A DNA stretch of 64,000 nt from Priestia koreensis (GTDB taxonomy: Bacteria > Bacillota > Bacilli > Bacillales > Bacillaceae_H): NCBI RefSeq assembly GCF_001274935.1, contig NZ_LILC01000023.1, forward strand, positions 310,001 through 374,000, written 5' to 3'. Below the pieces are notes generated by a model. It was not told the origin of the DNA. It did not search any database and saw nothing but the letters and a program-made list of their open reading frames with translations. The translations under genes were made by a program, and so were the position numbers. Below, one piece after another: positions 45,582-55,075 of this stretch (positions are counted from its first letter, which is position 1; every line of letters starts with the position of its first letter).

Positions 45582-46532
45582 CTACCAAAAGCAATACGTG
45601 TTTTTGCCACTGTTCTTTGCTTCATATAACGCATCGTCTGCTTTTTTTAACAAGCTATCCAAATTAGAACCACCAGCCTCATACGGAACAATGCCCACAC
45701 TCACAGATAAATTCACATCTTGAAGACGATCATCCCAAGCTGACAGCTGAAGAAGTATATAATCGGCTAAATCAGCCAGTTCCCCATTGGTCAGGTGCTT
45801 TGAAATGTGCAGAATAAACTCATCTCCTCCGAGACGAACCGCCGTTGCCGGTAGTTTCTTCACGTCAATAATTGAGAGAATTCGATCACCTACTTCTTTT
45901 AAAACGCTATCCCCTTCTTCGTGTCCATATACATCGTTTACTTTTTTAAAGCCGTCTAAATCAAGAAAAAGAATAGACCCTGCGAACGAAGCATTTTCCC
46001 GAAACATTTTGTCTAGAAAACGACGATTATATAATCCTGTCAAATGATCACGATAAGCCACGCTCTCTAACTCTAAATAGTAAGAAAACATCTTAGCAAT
46101 TCGTTCCACCATTTTGATGCTTTTTTCATTAAACGTTTTGGCGTCTTGATGAACGGCGCAAAGTGTACCAAATATTCGCCCGTTTCGAAGCACTATTGGA
46201 ATACCAAGGTACGAATTAATATTAACGTCCGTCAATATTTCTCTAAGATCATTTAAGCAAGGCTCTTTACTAATGTCTTCAAATATTAAAGGCATTCCGC
46301 TTTGAAAATCAATGCGACAGCAAACCGTGTCCTGAAGATTAAGAGACATACCTTCCTCAATGCCAATATAATCATTTTCCTCGGAGAGCTGCAGCACAAC
46401 CTGTTCATTTTCGGTAAATGCACTAAGGTATAATAAACGGTCAGGCAAAATTTCTTTGGCCAAACTTAATATATCGGTTGCTAGTTCATTAAAGTTACTG
46501 TATAAGTGTAGTTCCTGTATTGTTATCGTCAA
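45582..46532 (-). CDS. GAF-GGDEF diguanylate cyclase
   Basis: This protein of about 316 residues has an N-terminal GAF sensor (about 25-155; GIPIVLRNGRIFGTLCAVH) and a C-terminal GGDEF domain (DHLTGLYNRRF, LDLDGFKKVNDVYGHEEGD, intact RLGGDEF). With an intact active site it should make cyclic di-GMP. No membrane segment, so it senses a cytosolic signal. I prefer the TTG at 46532, preceded by GGGGTGG; upstream in-frame codons have no ribosome site. Confidence 0.88.
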   Translation of the reverse strand: MTITIQELHLYSNFNELATDILSLAKEILPDRLLYLSAFTENEQVVLQLSEENDYIGIEEGMSLNLQDTVCCRIDFQSGMPLIFEDISKEPCLNDLREILTDVNINSYLGIPIVLRNGRIFGTLCAVHQDAKTFNEKSIKMVERIAKMFSYYLELESVAYRDHLTGLYNRRFLDKMFRENASFAGSILFLDLDGFKKVNDVYGHEEGDSVLKEVGDRILSIIDVKKLPATAVRLGGDEFILHISKHLTNGELADLADYILLQLSAWDDRLQDVNLSVSVGIVPYEAGGSNLDSLLKKADDALYEAKNSGKNTYCFW

Positions 46533-46580
46533 TATTACCACCCCAATTTTATATATCATATCGTGGACTACTCTTATCAT

Positions 46581-46747
46581 CTATGATATATACGCTAAAC
46601 TAAAGGTATGACTTGCCTTCACATGGTCAAGCAGTGTGTAGACCGTTATAACAGCATATATCTCTTCTATCATTTTACCATTTTTTTCTTTTCGTTGCCC
46701 ACCTAAAATTAGATCGCTTGCATTTAGACCTTTATCAAGTAGCCCTT
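46581..46747 (-). other. Possible decayed coding stretch
   Basis: After the endonuclease V stop codon a frame runs for about 55 codons (VEGLLDKGLNASDLILGGQ...) to a TAG at 46581-46583. The residue mix looks like protein, but there is no start codon near its beginning. It may be a remnant or chance. Confidence 0.25.
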
Positions 46748-47443
46748 CTACTTTCCTTCGCTGTTATTATACATTCTTCTCGCTTCATATGTTGCAAGAT
46801 CTGCATACCGTGTGGTGACAGGCAGACGGCTTTCTTTTTCCACCAAATACATCGTAATTTCTGTAGCCGTATCGAGATCGATCCAGTTTCCACATGAAAG
46901 AAACACAGGCTTTACATCCACACGTGTCCGAAGAGCTCGGCCGTAGATGGTGCCATCCACAACAATATCGGTATACGCTCCTTTTTTATTTTCCGGCATT
47001 ATAAAATCAACGTTTCCAACTTTAAAATACGTCTTTGCGACGCCAATCGTTGGCTTTTCAAGTTCAAAGGATGCATGTGTGGCAATCCCCATATTTCGAT
47101 GATGCAAATAGCCGTTGCCATCAAACATATAAAGGTCTGGAGCGCTCGTTAGCTTTTTTATCGCCTCTTTAATGAGCGGTAGCTCTCGAAATGCTAGGTA
47201 GCCTGGTATATAAGGAAACGTTACCTCCCCTACATATTCTACCGCTTCAACAACTTTTTTCGTTTGATAATCAAGAACCTGTATACAGCACACACCATAA
47301 TCTGTTTCTCCGTTAGTCCAATACGCAATATCAACACCTGCTACTAGCGCTAGTTGTTGTTTTTCAAACGTATTATGTAAGGAGATTTTTTCTCGATACT
47401 CATCTTGAATCGCACGTAGCTGCCTTTCAGAATGATTGTTCAT
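46748..47443 (-). CDS. nfi: Endonuclease V (deoxyinosine 3' endonuclease)
   Basis: This 231-residue nuclease cuts the second phosphodiester bond 3' to deoxyinosine, a repair enzyme for deaminated adenine. Motifs: LVAGVDIAYW, EVTFPYIPGYLAFREL, FDGNGYLHHRNMGIATH, then GVAKTYF. The ATG at 47443 is preferred over one that would overlap the upstream gene; a GGTGA site precedes it. It follows the SRPBCC gene closely and is probably co-transcribed. Confidence 0.93.
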   Translation of the reverse strand: MNNHSERQLRAIQDEYREKISLHNTFEKQQLALVAGVDIAYWTNGETDYGVCCIQVLDYQTKKVVEAVEYVGEVTFPYIPGYLAFRELPLIKEAIKKLTSAPDLYMFDGNGYLHHRNMGIATHASFELEKPTIGVAKTYFKVGNVDFIMPENKKGAYTDIVVDGTIYGRALRTRVDVKPVFLSCGNWIDLDTATEITMYLVEKESRLPVTTRYADLATYEARRMYNNSEGK

Positions 47444-47462
47444 TGCATGTTCACCATACCTT

Positions 47463-47927
47463 TTATCTTTGTGTTTTGTATTCTTCTGCAATTCGCTTCA
47501 GCTCTTGTGCTCGTTGCACGATGAATCGTCGCATATATCGCTTAAGAAAAAGGAGATCGGCACATACACCTAAAAGGCCAAAAGGAGATTTATAAGAAAA
47601 GGTATCCGTCATCATTGTTCCATTATCATGCTCATGAAACTTATGAACGTGCGTAAAGGATTGAAACGCTCCTTTTACCATGACATCCGTAAACATCGTA
47701 GGGCGCTCCATTTCCACAATTTGAGCGGTCAACCGTTGTCTTACACCAAGATGCTTCGCTTCCCACGTAACCGTATCTCCTTTTTCCATCAGCCCTTCCG
47801 TTTTCCCAGCCACAGCTCGTTCTCCTGTCTCACTTGTCGTTTCCATATGAATATCAACATTTCGCGCTAAATCAAAGCAAAGCCAGGTAGGAGCATCAAT
47901 GTAAATTCGATGAATAATGACCGGCAA
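47463..47927 (-). CDS. SRPBCC (START/polyketide cyclase-like) domain protein
   Basis: This 154-residue protein has the SRPBCC fold pattern: HRIYIDAPTWLCFDLARNVDIH at the N-terminus and a long C-terminal helix (RRFIVQRAQELKRIAEEY), making a hydrophobic pocket. The start is a TTG at 47927, with AAAGGAG 8 nt upstream; a GTG seven codons earlier lacks a site. First of a pair with endonuclease V. Ligand unknown. Confidence 0.82.
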   Translation of the reverse strand: MPVIIHRIYIDAPTWLCFDLARNVDIHMETTSETGERAVAGKTEGLMEKGDTVTWEAKHLGVRQRLTAQIVEMERPTMFTDVMVKGAFQSFTHVHKFHEHDNGTMMTDTFSYKSPFGLLGVCADLLFLKRYMRRFIVQRAQELKRIAEEYKTQR

Positions 47928-48003
47928 CGAAATCTCTCCTTTGCTCACGATAGCTTTTTTATAACTATACCATTTCCGCTAAGGTTCAGACGGTTATAAA
48001 GCG

Positions 48004-48035
48004 AAAAACAAAAACCTCAGTCTTTCAGACCAAGG
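48004..48035 (-). terminator. Terminator-like hairpin on the minus strand
   Basis: CCTTGGTCT pairs with AGACTGAGG (two G-U pairs) and is followed by TTTTTGTTTTT on the minus strand. It lies 50 bp after the decayed gene at 48085-48330. Confidence 0.6.
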
Positions 48036-48084
48036 CTTTCCTACTTGTTTTACGTTAAGGGTAATGGTTACTTCTGTCTACCTA

Positions 48085-48330
48085 CTAAACGAGCATATCT
48101 CTCTTAAGTAAGATTCCTGCTGACAGCATAAAGGCGATAATTCCTGTGAAGCTTACTGAGCACAGCTCTATTACAAACGAGCTGTTTTGCACCGTAAATT
48201 CTCCTGTTAAAAAACCTTAAATAAAGACAATTATACAATTTATAAATGTAGCTACCAAAACTTCTTTGGTAACAAGCTCTGCGTGTGTAAAACAAATTCC
48301 GCTTGAAAAAACACCAAATATAACCAATAA
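48085..48330 (-). pseudogene. Decayed small membrane protein gene
   Basis: A minus-strand frame reads LLVIFGVFSSGICFTHAELV... then, after an in-frame TAA at about 48220, GFLTGEFTVQNSSFVIELC...ILLKRDMLV. Both halves are hydrophobic and fit one protein; the beginning is lost under the divergent nucleotidyltransferase gene. AGGAG precedes a GTG in the second half, so a 32-residue piece might still be made. Confidence 0.4.
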
Positions 48331-48374
48331 TTGGAATGAACAAAGACAACAAGGGACTAGAAAGGGAGAAGTAT

Positions 48375-49214
48375 ATGATACCGAAAGTTGTAAAGAAAAC
48401 GATTGATTTGCTAACGGAGGCACTACATAAGCGAAATATTGAAGTAGAAGGGATTTATTTATACGGATCTGTTGCACTAGGAGCTTTTATTGAAGGCTCT
48501 AGCGACATTGATTTTATCGCCATTTTAAAAGAACAGCCTTGCGCACAAGGTAGAGAACTGATTTTAGAAGCGCATAAAGAAGTAGAAGTCATCCTTCCTG
48601 ATACGGATATTATGGGGGCATATATTTTAAAAAGTGAGATTGGCATGTTAGAAGATGAGAGATCTTTTTTACTCACGTATTTTAATAAGGAATTGCATAC
48701 AAATGGATTTGGTTCAGACCTTAATCCTGTTACGTGGTGGATGGTAACAAACCGAGGCATTCACGTCTATGGATCTGCGCAACTAATTGACTTTAAAATT
48801 GAAATGGATCACGTTCTTCCATATGTGATAAATAACCTAAATACGTATTGGAAAGGTACCGTTGAAAAGCTAAAACAGCAGCTAGCTTTTATAGAGGCAG
48901 TTGCTCATGAAGAGAGCGTAACAAAACAACTTGATGAAGCCGTGGAATGGTGTTCACTCGGCATGCTTCGTCAGCTTTACACGCTGAAGGAGAAAGATAT
49001 CACTAGTAAAATTGGTGCTGGATTATATGGACTTGATGTCCTGCCTGAACAATTCCATGAACTTATTCAGGAAGCCATTAGTATTAAAAAACGGCAGCCT
49101 ATCCGTCACTACAATGACAACAAACAAAGACTAACAGATCTTGTGGAACTTCTAACCTTTATTGAAGCTGAGGCAAATGTGGCATTCAATACGCAAAACG
49201 GCGTTCAAGCGTAA
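48375..49214 (+). CDS. Nucleotidyltransferase, aminoglycoside adenylyltransferase-like
   Basis: This 279-residue protein has the nucleotidyltransferase motif LYGSVALGAFIEGSSDIDFIAIL near the N-terminus and a C-terminal helical domain like DUF4111 found in ANT(3'')/ANT(9) spectinomycin and streptomycin adenylyltransferases. It may modify an aminoglycoside, but many such proteins do not confer resistance. The ATG at 48375 has AAAGGGAG upstream; an earlier ATG lacks it. Ends in a terminator. Confidence 0.82.
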   Translation: MIPKVVKKTIDLLTEALHKRNIEVEGIYLYGSVALGAFIEGSSDIDFIAILKEQPCAQGRELILEAHKEVEVILPDTDIMGAYILKSEIGMLEDERSFLLTYFNKELHTNGFGSDLNPVTWWMVTNRGIHVYGSAQLIDFKIEMDHVLPYVINNLNTYWKGTVEKLKQQLAFIEAVAHEESVTKQLDEAVEWCSLGMLRQLYTLKEKDITSKIGAGLYGLDVLPEQFHELIQEAISIKKRQPIRHYNDNKQRLTDLVELLTFIEAEANVAFNTQNGVQA

Positions 49215-49226
49215 TATAATTTCACC

Positions 49227-49264
49227 AAAAGAGTCTTGGCGCTCATTGCGGTAAGACTCTTTTC
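49227..49264 (+). terminator. Terminator of the nucleotidyltransferase gene
   Basis: AAAAGAGTCTT pairs with AAGACTCTTTT across a 15-nt loop. Confidence 0.8.
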
Positions 49265-49311
49265 TTCATTGGTAAATCCATAGATATAATCCTCCTGATC
49301 TGAATTCATCC

Positions 49312-49663
49312 TTAAAACTGAATTCCAATCTCTCCCTTAAGCGCCTTTTCTATATACTCTTCAAAACTGCTAGCAATCCACTTGTCTCCGCCAAAATCAA
49401 AATCGAATGAAATGATACCTCCATCAGAATCACTAAAACCTACTGGATTCCCCGCACCATCTATTCCAATGACAACAAAATTCTCATATCCCTTCGGAAG
49501 AATGGTCCTAAATCTTAAAGACTGCTCAACAAACGATGGTGTTGAAACCAATTCCGCCTCCCTTAACCCTAACACGATTACTTCCCCCACTCCTCCTGAA
49601 CCATAGCTTTGAAGAAATTGTTTAAAGCTTTCCCGTAACCGTCCCGTTCAAAAGCTTATTCAC
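49312..49663 (-). pseudogene. SMI1/KNR4 (SUKH) family gene with a frameshift
   Basis: The C-terminal part reads as a SUKH domain (FKQFLQSYGSGG, VGEVIVLG, YENFVVIGIDGAGNPVGFSDSDGGIISFDFDF). Upstream, homology continues past the only in-frame start, while a GTG at 49663 opens a short piece (NKLLNGTVTGKAL) in another frame. The simplest reading is one frameshift near 49620-49640. SUKH proteins commonly act as immunity proteins against secreted toxins. Its GTG lies 1 nt after the LysR stop. Confidence 0.6.
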
Positions 49664-49664
49664 G

Positions 49665-50555
49665 TTAAGAAAATTCTCCTCTCATTTCTTGTAAAAAAGC
49701 ATTCGCCGCTGCGGAAAAAAGCTGATGCTTTTTCCAAACGATGTTTAGCCCTGATTCGAGACGTGGATGTAACGGTCTAAAACATAGTCTACTACTTTCC
49801 GATGTGTTTACGATTTTATCAAGTGTAATCGCATAGCCTATTCCTTCTTCAACCATGAGAGACGCATTAAATGCGAGATTATATGTCGTCACGATATTTA
49901 ATTTATGAAAATCCTCCCCAAACCAATCGGCGAATTCATTTTTTGAAAACGTCTGCTTCATCGCCTGCCGTGAGCAGATAAGTGGTAGCTCTAGTAAATC
50001 CGTTGCTTCAATAGTTTCTTTCTCGGCAAGAGGGCTGTCTTTTCTCATCACCACGCCCCATACGTCTTTGGCAGGTACATTTATATAATTGTATTTGGAA
50101 AGATCCGCTGGCTGAATTAAAAGACCAAAGTCAAGCAATCCTTTATCAAGTCGTTCAGTGATGTCTTCTTCATTTCCACTATACAAATGGTAGCGTATCT
50201 TTGGATAACGTAGCTGCAAATCTTTTGCCACCTTCGCAATCAGCTTCATCGCCTCCGTTTCGCCACCCCCTATATAGACATCGCCGCTCAACGTTTCTTC
50301 CATTGAACTAAATTCACCCTCTAGCTTATCCACCATATTCAGAATTTCTTCTGCTCTCTTTCGAAGAATAATACCCTCCTCTGTGAGAATGACGCTATGA
50401 CTGCTACGAACAAAGAGTTTTTTTCCAAGCTCTTCTTCCAAATCTTTTAACTGTCTCGATAAAGTGGGCTGCGTAACATGTAAAAAATTAGCCGCCTTCG
50501 TAATATTTCCCTCTCTAGCAACAGTAAGAAAATACCTCAACACTCGAAGCTCCAT
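49665..50555 (-). CDS. LysR family transcriptional regulator
   Basis: This 296-residue protein has an N-terminal winged helix (MELRVLRYFLTVAREGNITKAANFLHVTQPTLSRQLKDLEEELG) and a C-terminal periplasmic-binding-like effector domain. It is divergent from an MFS gene across a 281-bp region, the usual arrangement for a LysR protein and its target. Effector unknown. Confidence 0.93.
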   Translation of the reverse strand: MELRVLRYFLTVAREGNITKAANFLHVTQPTLSRQLKDLEEELGKKLFVRSSHSVILTEEGIILRKRAEEILNMVDKLEGEFSSMEETLSGDVYIGGGETEAMKLIAKVAKDLQLRYPKIRYHLYSGNEEDITERLDKGLLDFGLLIQPADLSKYNYINVPAKDVWGVVMRKDSPLAEKETIEATDLLELPLICSRQAMKQTFSKNEFADWFGEDFHKLNIVTTYNLAFNASLMVEEGIGYAITLDKIVNTSESSRLCFRPLHPRLESGLNIVWKKHQLFSAAANAFLQEMRGEFS

Positions 50556-50836
50556 ACAAGTCCCTCCTCTTTATTATAGTTAGTGTACATAACAAAGAAA
50601 TGCTTATCAAGCATTTCAAGATATAAGATATAAGTATTTTCTATATATAAAAATCGCCATTAAAATAGGGGACAACGAAGGTGGTTGGAATTAATACGAA
50701 TGCTCCTTCCTTGCACTCAGGTGATCTCACGTTTGAACAATGACATTTAACGTTCACGTAATAATTACAAATCCATTCTATTTACACCTTCACACAGCGA
50801 GAAATTTAAACATTTTAGAAAGAAGGTCATCCATTT

Positions 50837-52006
50837 ATGTCTAAGAAAAATACGTTACTCCTATTCGTATTAACTTTAGGAGCTTTCGGTATCATCAACA
50901 CCGAGATGGGGGTTGTTGGAATACTTCCCTACATTGCGGATCATTTTCACATTAGCGTATCAAAAGCTGGCCGGCTCGTCAGTCTCTTTGCGCTTACTGT
51001 GTCGATCGCTGGACCGACGATGCCACTGTTGTTCTCAGGAATCAATCGTAAAAAAGCCATGCTAGTTGTACTCGGCATTTTCGTCGTAAGTAATATCGTC
51101 TCAATAGTTACAGCAAACTTTACCGTTGCCATAATCGCTCGTATCGTTCCAGCTATTTTTCACCCTATTTATTTTTCAGCCGCACTTACAATGGCTGCAA
51201 ATTCCGTTCATAAAAAGGATGCTTCAAAGGCCATCTCAAAAGTGTTTATCGGGGTGTCTGCGGGTATGGTACTTGGGGTTCCAATCGCAAGTTTTCTTGC
51301 AAGTACTATTTCATTTCAAGCATCCATGGCATTTTTCGCGATTGTCAATGCGATCGTATTTATCGCGACATGGGCACTTTTCCCTTCGATACCTGTCAAA
51401 GAAAAGCTGTCTTATGGAGCGCAATTACGTGTATTGAAAAAGCCCATTGTTTGGCTCTCCATTATTGCGGTCCTTTTATTTAATTCAGCCATATTCGGGG
51501 TGTATAGCTATCTTGCTGAGTATCTTAAAACCGTAACCCATATCTCCGGAAACATCATTAGCTTCATATTAGTTCTATTTGGTGGCGCAAATATGATTGG
51601 AAACATTGTTGGTGGGAAGCTACTTGCCAAAAAACCGATTAAAACCGTCTTTATTTTTCCTTTTGCACTAGGAGTGGTTTATCTCCTTCTATTCTTTATT
51701 GGCCAATTTACATGGCTGATGGCAATTATGACACTCGTCTGGGGGATTTTCGCAGGGATTGGTGCAAATATTAATCAATATTGGATTTCATCCGCAGCTC
51801 CAGAAGCCCCTGATTTTGCAAATGGATTATTTTTATCTTCCGTTAACTTAGGAACAACGATTGGAACAGCTGTAGGGGGAGCGTTCATTTCAGTGTTAGG
51901 GACTCAATACGTTGTACTAGTAGGGATTTTATCGTTAGTCGTAAGCATTATTTTTGTTTGGCTCAGAAATTACATGAATCGTCCGATCACACAACTTGCT
52001 AAATAA
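50837..52006 (+). CDS. MFS efflux-type transporter (AraJ/YdhP-like, DHA1 group)
   Basis: This 389-residue, 12-helix MFS protein has GAFGIINTEMGVVGILPYIADHFHISVSKAG at the start, as in sugar/drug efflux proteins of the DHA1 group. A conserved arginine-containing segment (ARIVPAIFHPIYFSAA) lies in helix 4. It is probably regulated by the divergent LysR gene. Substrate unknown. Confidence 0.88.
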   Translation: MSKKNTLLLFVLTLGAFGIINTEMGVVGILPYIADHFHISVSKAGRLVSLFALTVSIAGPTMPLLFSGINRKKAMLVVLGIFVVSNIVSIVTANFTVAIIARIVPAIFHPIYFSAALTMAANSVHKKDASKAISKVFIGVSAGMVLGVPIASFLASTISFQASMAFFAIVNAIVFIATWALFPSIPVKEKLSYGAQLRVLKKPIVWLSIIAVLLFNSAIFGVYSYLAEYLKTVTHISGNIISFILVLFGGANMIGNIVGGKLLAKKPIKTVFIFPFALGVVYLLLFFIGQFTWLMAIMTLVWGIFAGIGANINQYWISSAAPEAPDFANGLFLSSVNLGTTIGTAVGGAFISVLGTQYVVLVGILSLVVSIIFVWLRNYMNRPITQLAK

Positions 52007-52109
52007 GTCATGCATTTCATTTTTTTACGGGAGTCTCGTCTAGGCTCCCCTATTAATCCACACGGTCACTGGTGAACAGACGTTTCCGATCAGCAATAAA
52101 TCAGCAGAC

Positions 52110-52148
52110 AAAAAAAGCAATGGAATTGGTTCTCCCTTGCTTTTTTTT
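52110..52148. terminator. Bidirectional terminator between MFS and DUF4367 genes
   Basis: AAAAAAGCAA pairs with TTGCTTTTTT across a 16-nt loop. Confidence 0.65.
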
Positions 52149-52174
52149 AGTCTTTAAAGTAGGTTTTTACAACG

Positions 52175-52657
52175 CTATTTCATTGACCTTGCGATTTCTA
52201 ACATTCGTTCCTTCGATAATCTTGAACTGTTCATCTCTACATAAGTTCCGCCTTGCGTCCAATGAAGTAAACCGCCAGTAATTTTATTTCCGTTCTTATC
52301 TACTTTACCGCTATCTTCCCATCCCTGAAAATAACCTTTGTGTCCGTTAATATCTACCTGTTGAGCATAAGGAAAATCTTTTTAACATAGCGGAAATACC
52401 CTTCTGAGATGAATAGCGACCATCAACTCGGTATCCTTGCTATCCATATAATGAAGCATTATCCAAGGTGATGTCTTAATATCTAACGTCCAATCATTTG
52501 GAATATTGACAGGAGTCAAAACCGTAAAGTCTACTTCTTTCTTTATTTCAGAGATCGTTTTACTGTCATGATTATACTTAATCTCTTTAGCAACCGTTAA
52601 CTCCGGATAATGGTACAACAAAGTTAGAATAACGAATACACGAATAAGGGTTTTCAA
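52175..52657 (-). pseudogene. DUF4367 family secreted protein gene interrupted by a stop
   Basis: From a TTG with GAGGTGATAAA upstream the frame codes for a signal peptide and DUF4367-type sequence (SEIKKEVDFTVLTPVNIPNDWTLDIKT, MLHYMDSKDTELMVAI). It then hits TAA at 52382-52384 after a stretch that looks shifted, and continues in the same frame with DFPYAQQVDINGHKGYF, GGLLHWTQGGTYVEMNSS and a final MLEIARSMK. Two compensating indels or a nonsense change would explain this. The truncated 91-residue product is probably inactive. Confidence 0.7.
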
Positions 52658-52780
52658 TTTATCACCTCAAGTGAATTGGAAATACAGCAGCAATGTACAC
52701 TGAACTGTCACCTATTAGTAAACCGTTCTTTGGTTGCTTAATATTGCGTATAGATAATAGCCTTTTCTTCCAATTTACCA

Positions 52781-53482
52781 TTACAGAGGGCCGTAAAAAG
52801 GATTTTGTTTAATGCTGTGATAAAATTGAATTGTTTGTACTTGATACATATTATTTTTGTACGCATACCCCATGACAATATCTCCAAGAAAACCCGCATC
52901 TGATATTTGACCACTTAGTCTAACCATGAGAGTATTGTGGATTACTTCATAATCTACAATACTTCCGAAGGCTACATCGTCAAATAGGTTTCCATGTTTA
53001 CTTTCAACAGGCGCTATATCTACTTTATAGTTCTTTTCTCTTGTACGGATCTCCGCTTCTACATTTGATAGCTTCGTTCTTACATTCTTATAAACAACGG
53101 CTAAAGGATTATCAACAAGAACCTCAAATAACTCGTTGTTAATGATATGAAACACATGGATCTCTTCCAACAGGACACCCGTTCCATATCCTGTAGTTAA
53201 GATAATTATTAGCTCTTTCTTGTGATCATGGTTAATGTCGGTATAATAAATTTGCGGCGCATAAGTGGGATTTGTTTCGTTATTCCAGAAAGGATTTGTG
53301 TAGATACCACCTTTAAAATTTATTTTTAATCCTCTGTATAGTCCCTCCAATTTCTTGCTGTAAAGAGTGATATTTTCTTCACTATTACGGCTAACCATCT
53401 CATATCCATCATTTTCTGCGGCTGTAATACTACCGGGAAGCAAAAGAAGGAATCCAATTAGAAAACTGATACAAGTCTTCAC
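52781..53482 (-). CDS. Secreted protein of unknown family
   Basis: This 233-residue protein starts at a GTG at 53482 with GAGGTG 6 nt upstream and has a signal peptide (TCISFLIGFLLLLPGSITAAEN). The mature part has YTDINHDHKKELIIILTTGYGTG, a calcium-type Asx-rich turn as in FG-GAP-like or VCBS repeats, followed by beta-rich sequence. Similar lone secreted proteins occur in Bacillus, but I cannot name the family. It precedes the decayed DUF4367 gene on the same strand. Confidence 0.6.
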   Translation of the reverse strand: MKTCISFLIGFLLLLPGSITAAENDGYEMVSRNSEENITLYSKKLEGLYRGLKINFKGGIYTNPFWNNETNPTYAPQIYYTDINHDHKKELIIILTTGYGTGVLLEEIHVFHIINNELFEVLVDNPLAVVYKNVRTKLSNVEAEIRTREKNYKVDIAPVESKHGNLFDDVAFGSIVDYEVIHNTLMVRLSGQISDAGFLGDIVMGYAYKNNMYQVQTIQFYHSIKQNPFYGPL

Positions 53483-53601
53483 AGACAACACCTCATTTTA
53501 GTGTTTCCTACTAAACCCACGGAAATGTAATGTAGTCATAAAACGAATAAAAGCTATATATGTCAAATCGTAATAACACCTTTAAATGTATTGCTAAAGC
53601 G

Positions 53602-53637
53602 AAAAAATAGGCGTATCAACTTTTCTGTTGATACACC
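53602..53637 (-). terminator. Possible terminator of the CMD-AKR-cupin unit
   Basis: GTATCAAC pairs with GTTGATAC (53613-53620, 53627-53634), with an AT-rich tail holding a T-run on the minus strand. It lies about 110 bp after the cupin gene. Confidence 0.45.
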
Positions 53638-53750
53638 TTAAAAAGATACTATTAAACCTCATTTGTCATTGCGACCATTCACCATATTATTTAAAAGTCT
53701 TTAATGATCCTATTATATATAGATCAATAAGTCTTTTGATTTAATCCTAT

Positions 53751-54161
53751 TTATTTTACGTTGTTATATTCCTCGTCTGTTACTGCCTCTAGCCATTCTG
53801 GTGTTCCTGATGTGATCGCAATGTGTTCAAACCAGCTGTCTTTTGCTGCACCGTGCCAATGTTTCACACCGTCATGAGTGACGACCACATCTCCAGCTGT
53901 TAAAAACTGCGCAGGTTTCCCTTCTTCCTGGTACCATCCTTCACCGCCTGTGACTAATAAAAGCTGAAAGCCATCGCGATGAATATGCCAATTGTTTCGA
54001 CAGCCAGGTTCAAATGTCACATTACCAACCCCAACGTTTACTTTAGGATCTGAAATTAACGTTTTCAGATAGCTTTGTCCAACAAAAAACTGTGAATACA
54101 CCTCATTTTTTTCTCCCGTTGGAAAAATCACACCGTTTTTTATCTCTTCATGTTTTGCCAT
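53751..54161 (-). CDS. Cupin domain protein
   Basis: This 136-residue single-cupin protein has cupin motif 1 GCRNNWHIHRDGFQLLLVTGGEGWYQE and motif 2 LTAGDVVVTHDGVKHWHGA, which supply the metal-binding His/Glu set. Such cupins often accompany carboxymuconolactone decarboxylase-like and aldo/keto reductase genes in TetR- or LysR-controlled units. Last gene of the CMD-AKR-cupin unit. Substrate unknown. Confidence 0.9.
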   Translation of the reverse strand: MAKHEEIKNGVIFPTGEKNEVYSQFFVGQSYLKTLISDPKVNVGVGNVTFEPGCRNNWHIHRDGFQLLLVTGGEGWYQEEGKPAQFLTAGDVVVTHDGVKHWHGAAKDSWFEHIAITSGTPEWLEAVTDEEYNNVK

Positions 54162-54211
54162 TTTTGTCCCTCCTCTAACAATTAAGATGAGTTGTTTTTC
54201 AACTCAAATTA

Positions 54212-55075
54212 TTACGTTAACTTTCCGCCGAATACAGGGAAGTAGCTGTGTTCACCGTAATCTTGAATTTGTTCTACATTTTTCAGCGTCTCCATATCTT
54301 CCTCGCTAATCTCAAAATCAATCTCTAAATTGTTTTTCATGTGTTCTGGATTGGCTGTCTTCGGAATGACGACAAGACCAAGCTGGATATCATAGCGTAG
54401 GCAAAGCTGCGCAACAGATACCCCGTACTTATCAGCGATTACCTTCACTTCCTTGTTATTAAGAACCGCACCATGGGCAATCGGTGAATAAGCCTCTACA
54501 AGGATGTCTTTTTCTTGGCAAAATTCAATTACATCTATTGGCGTATTGCTAACATGTGCCAATATTTGATTGACCATCGGCTTGATTTCACAGCTTTCTA
54601 GAATGTTCTCAATATCATCTTGAAGGAAATTAGACAGACCAATTGCCTTTACTTTTCCTTCTTTATAAGCATCCTCCATCGCTTTCCATACCGCTTGATT
54701 TTCTTTGTCATAGCGTTTTTCTTCACGAAACTCCACCCAAGGCTGTGGGCTATGAATAATGAGAAGATCAATATAGTCCATTCCCAATTTTGTTAACGAT
54801 TCCTCAATTGACTTCGCGGCTTCGTCATACGTTTTTGCTTCTGCCACAACCTTTGTCGTAATGAAAAGTTCCTCTCTTGCGATCCCACAAGAACGAATTC
54901 CTTCTCCGATTCCTGCTTCATTCATATAAGCCTGAGCCGTATCAATATGACGGTACCCAGCAGATACTGCATCACGAACAGCCTGTGCTGCCTGGTCATC
55001 ATCAAGAAGCCACGTTCCAAGACCTACGAGTGGAATTTTTACACTATTTGAGAACGTATGAGTTTGATTAAACAT
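54212..55075 (-). CDS. Aldo/keto reductase (2,5-diketogluconate reductase-like)
   Basis: This 287-residue NADPH-dependent reductase has PLVGLGTWLLDDDQA, AGYRHIDTAQAYMNEAGIG (catalytic Asp/Tyr), MDYIDLLIIHSPQPW (His), KVKAIGLSNF and VVIPKTANPEHMKNNL. AAAGGAG lies before the ATG. Middle gene between CMD and cupin. Substrate unknown; reduction of methylglyoxal or quinone-derived aldehydes is a common role. Confidence 0.92.
   Translation of the reverse strand: MFNQTHTFSNSVKIPLVGLGTWLLDDDQAAQAVRDAVSAGYRHIDTAQAYMNEAGIGEGIRSCGIAREELFITTKVVAEAKTYDEAAKSIEESLTKLGMDYIDLLIIHSPQPWVEFREEKRYDKENQAVWKAMEDAYKEGKVKAIGLSNFLQDDIENILESCEIKPMVNQILAHVSNTPIDVIEFCQEKDILVEAYSPIAHGAVLNNKEVKVIADKYGVSVAQLCLRYDIQLGLVVIPKTANPEHMKNNLEIDFEISEEDMETLKNVEQIQDYGEHSYFPVFGGKLT

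Noticed and set aside
48217-48477. Longer minus-strand frame overlapping the nucleotidyltransferase start
   Set aside because: Its first half is antisense to the nucleotidyltransferase gene; only the part below 48330 looks like a real remnant.
52072-52281. Plus-strand 69-codon frame after the MFS gene
   Set aside because: It has no ribosome site and runs through a terminator hairpin and the antisense of the DUF4367 remnant.
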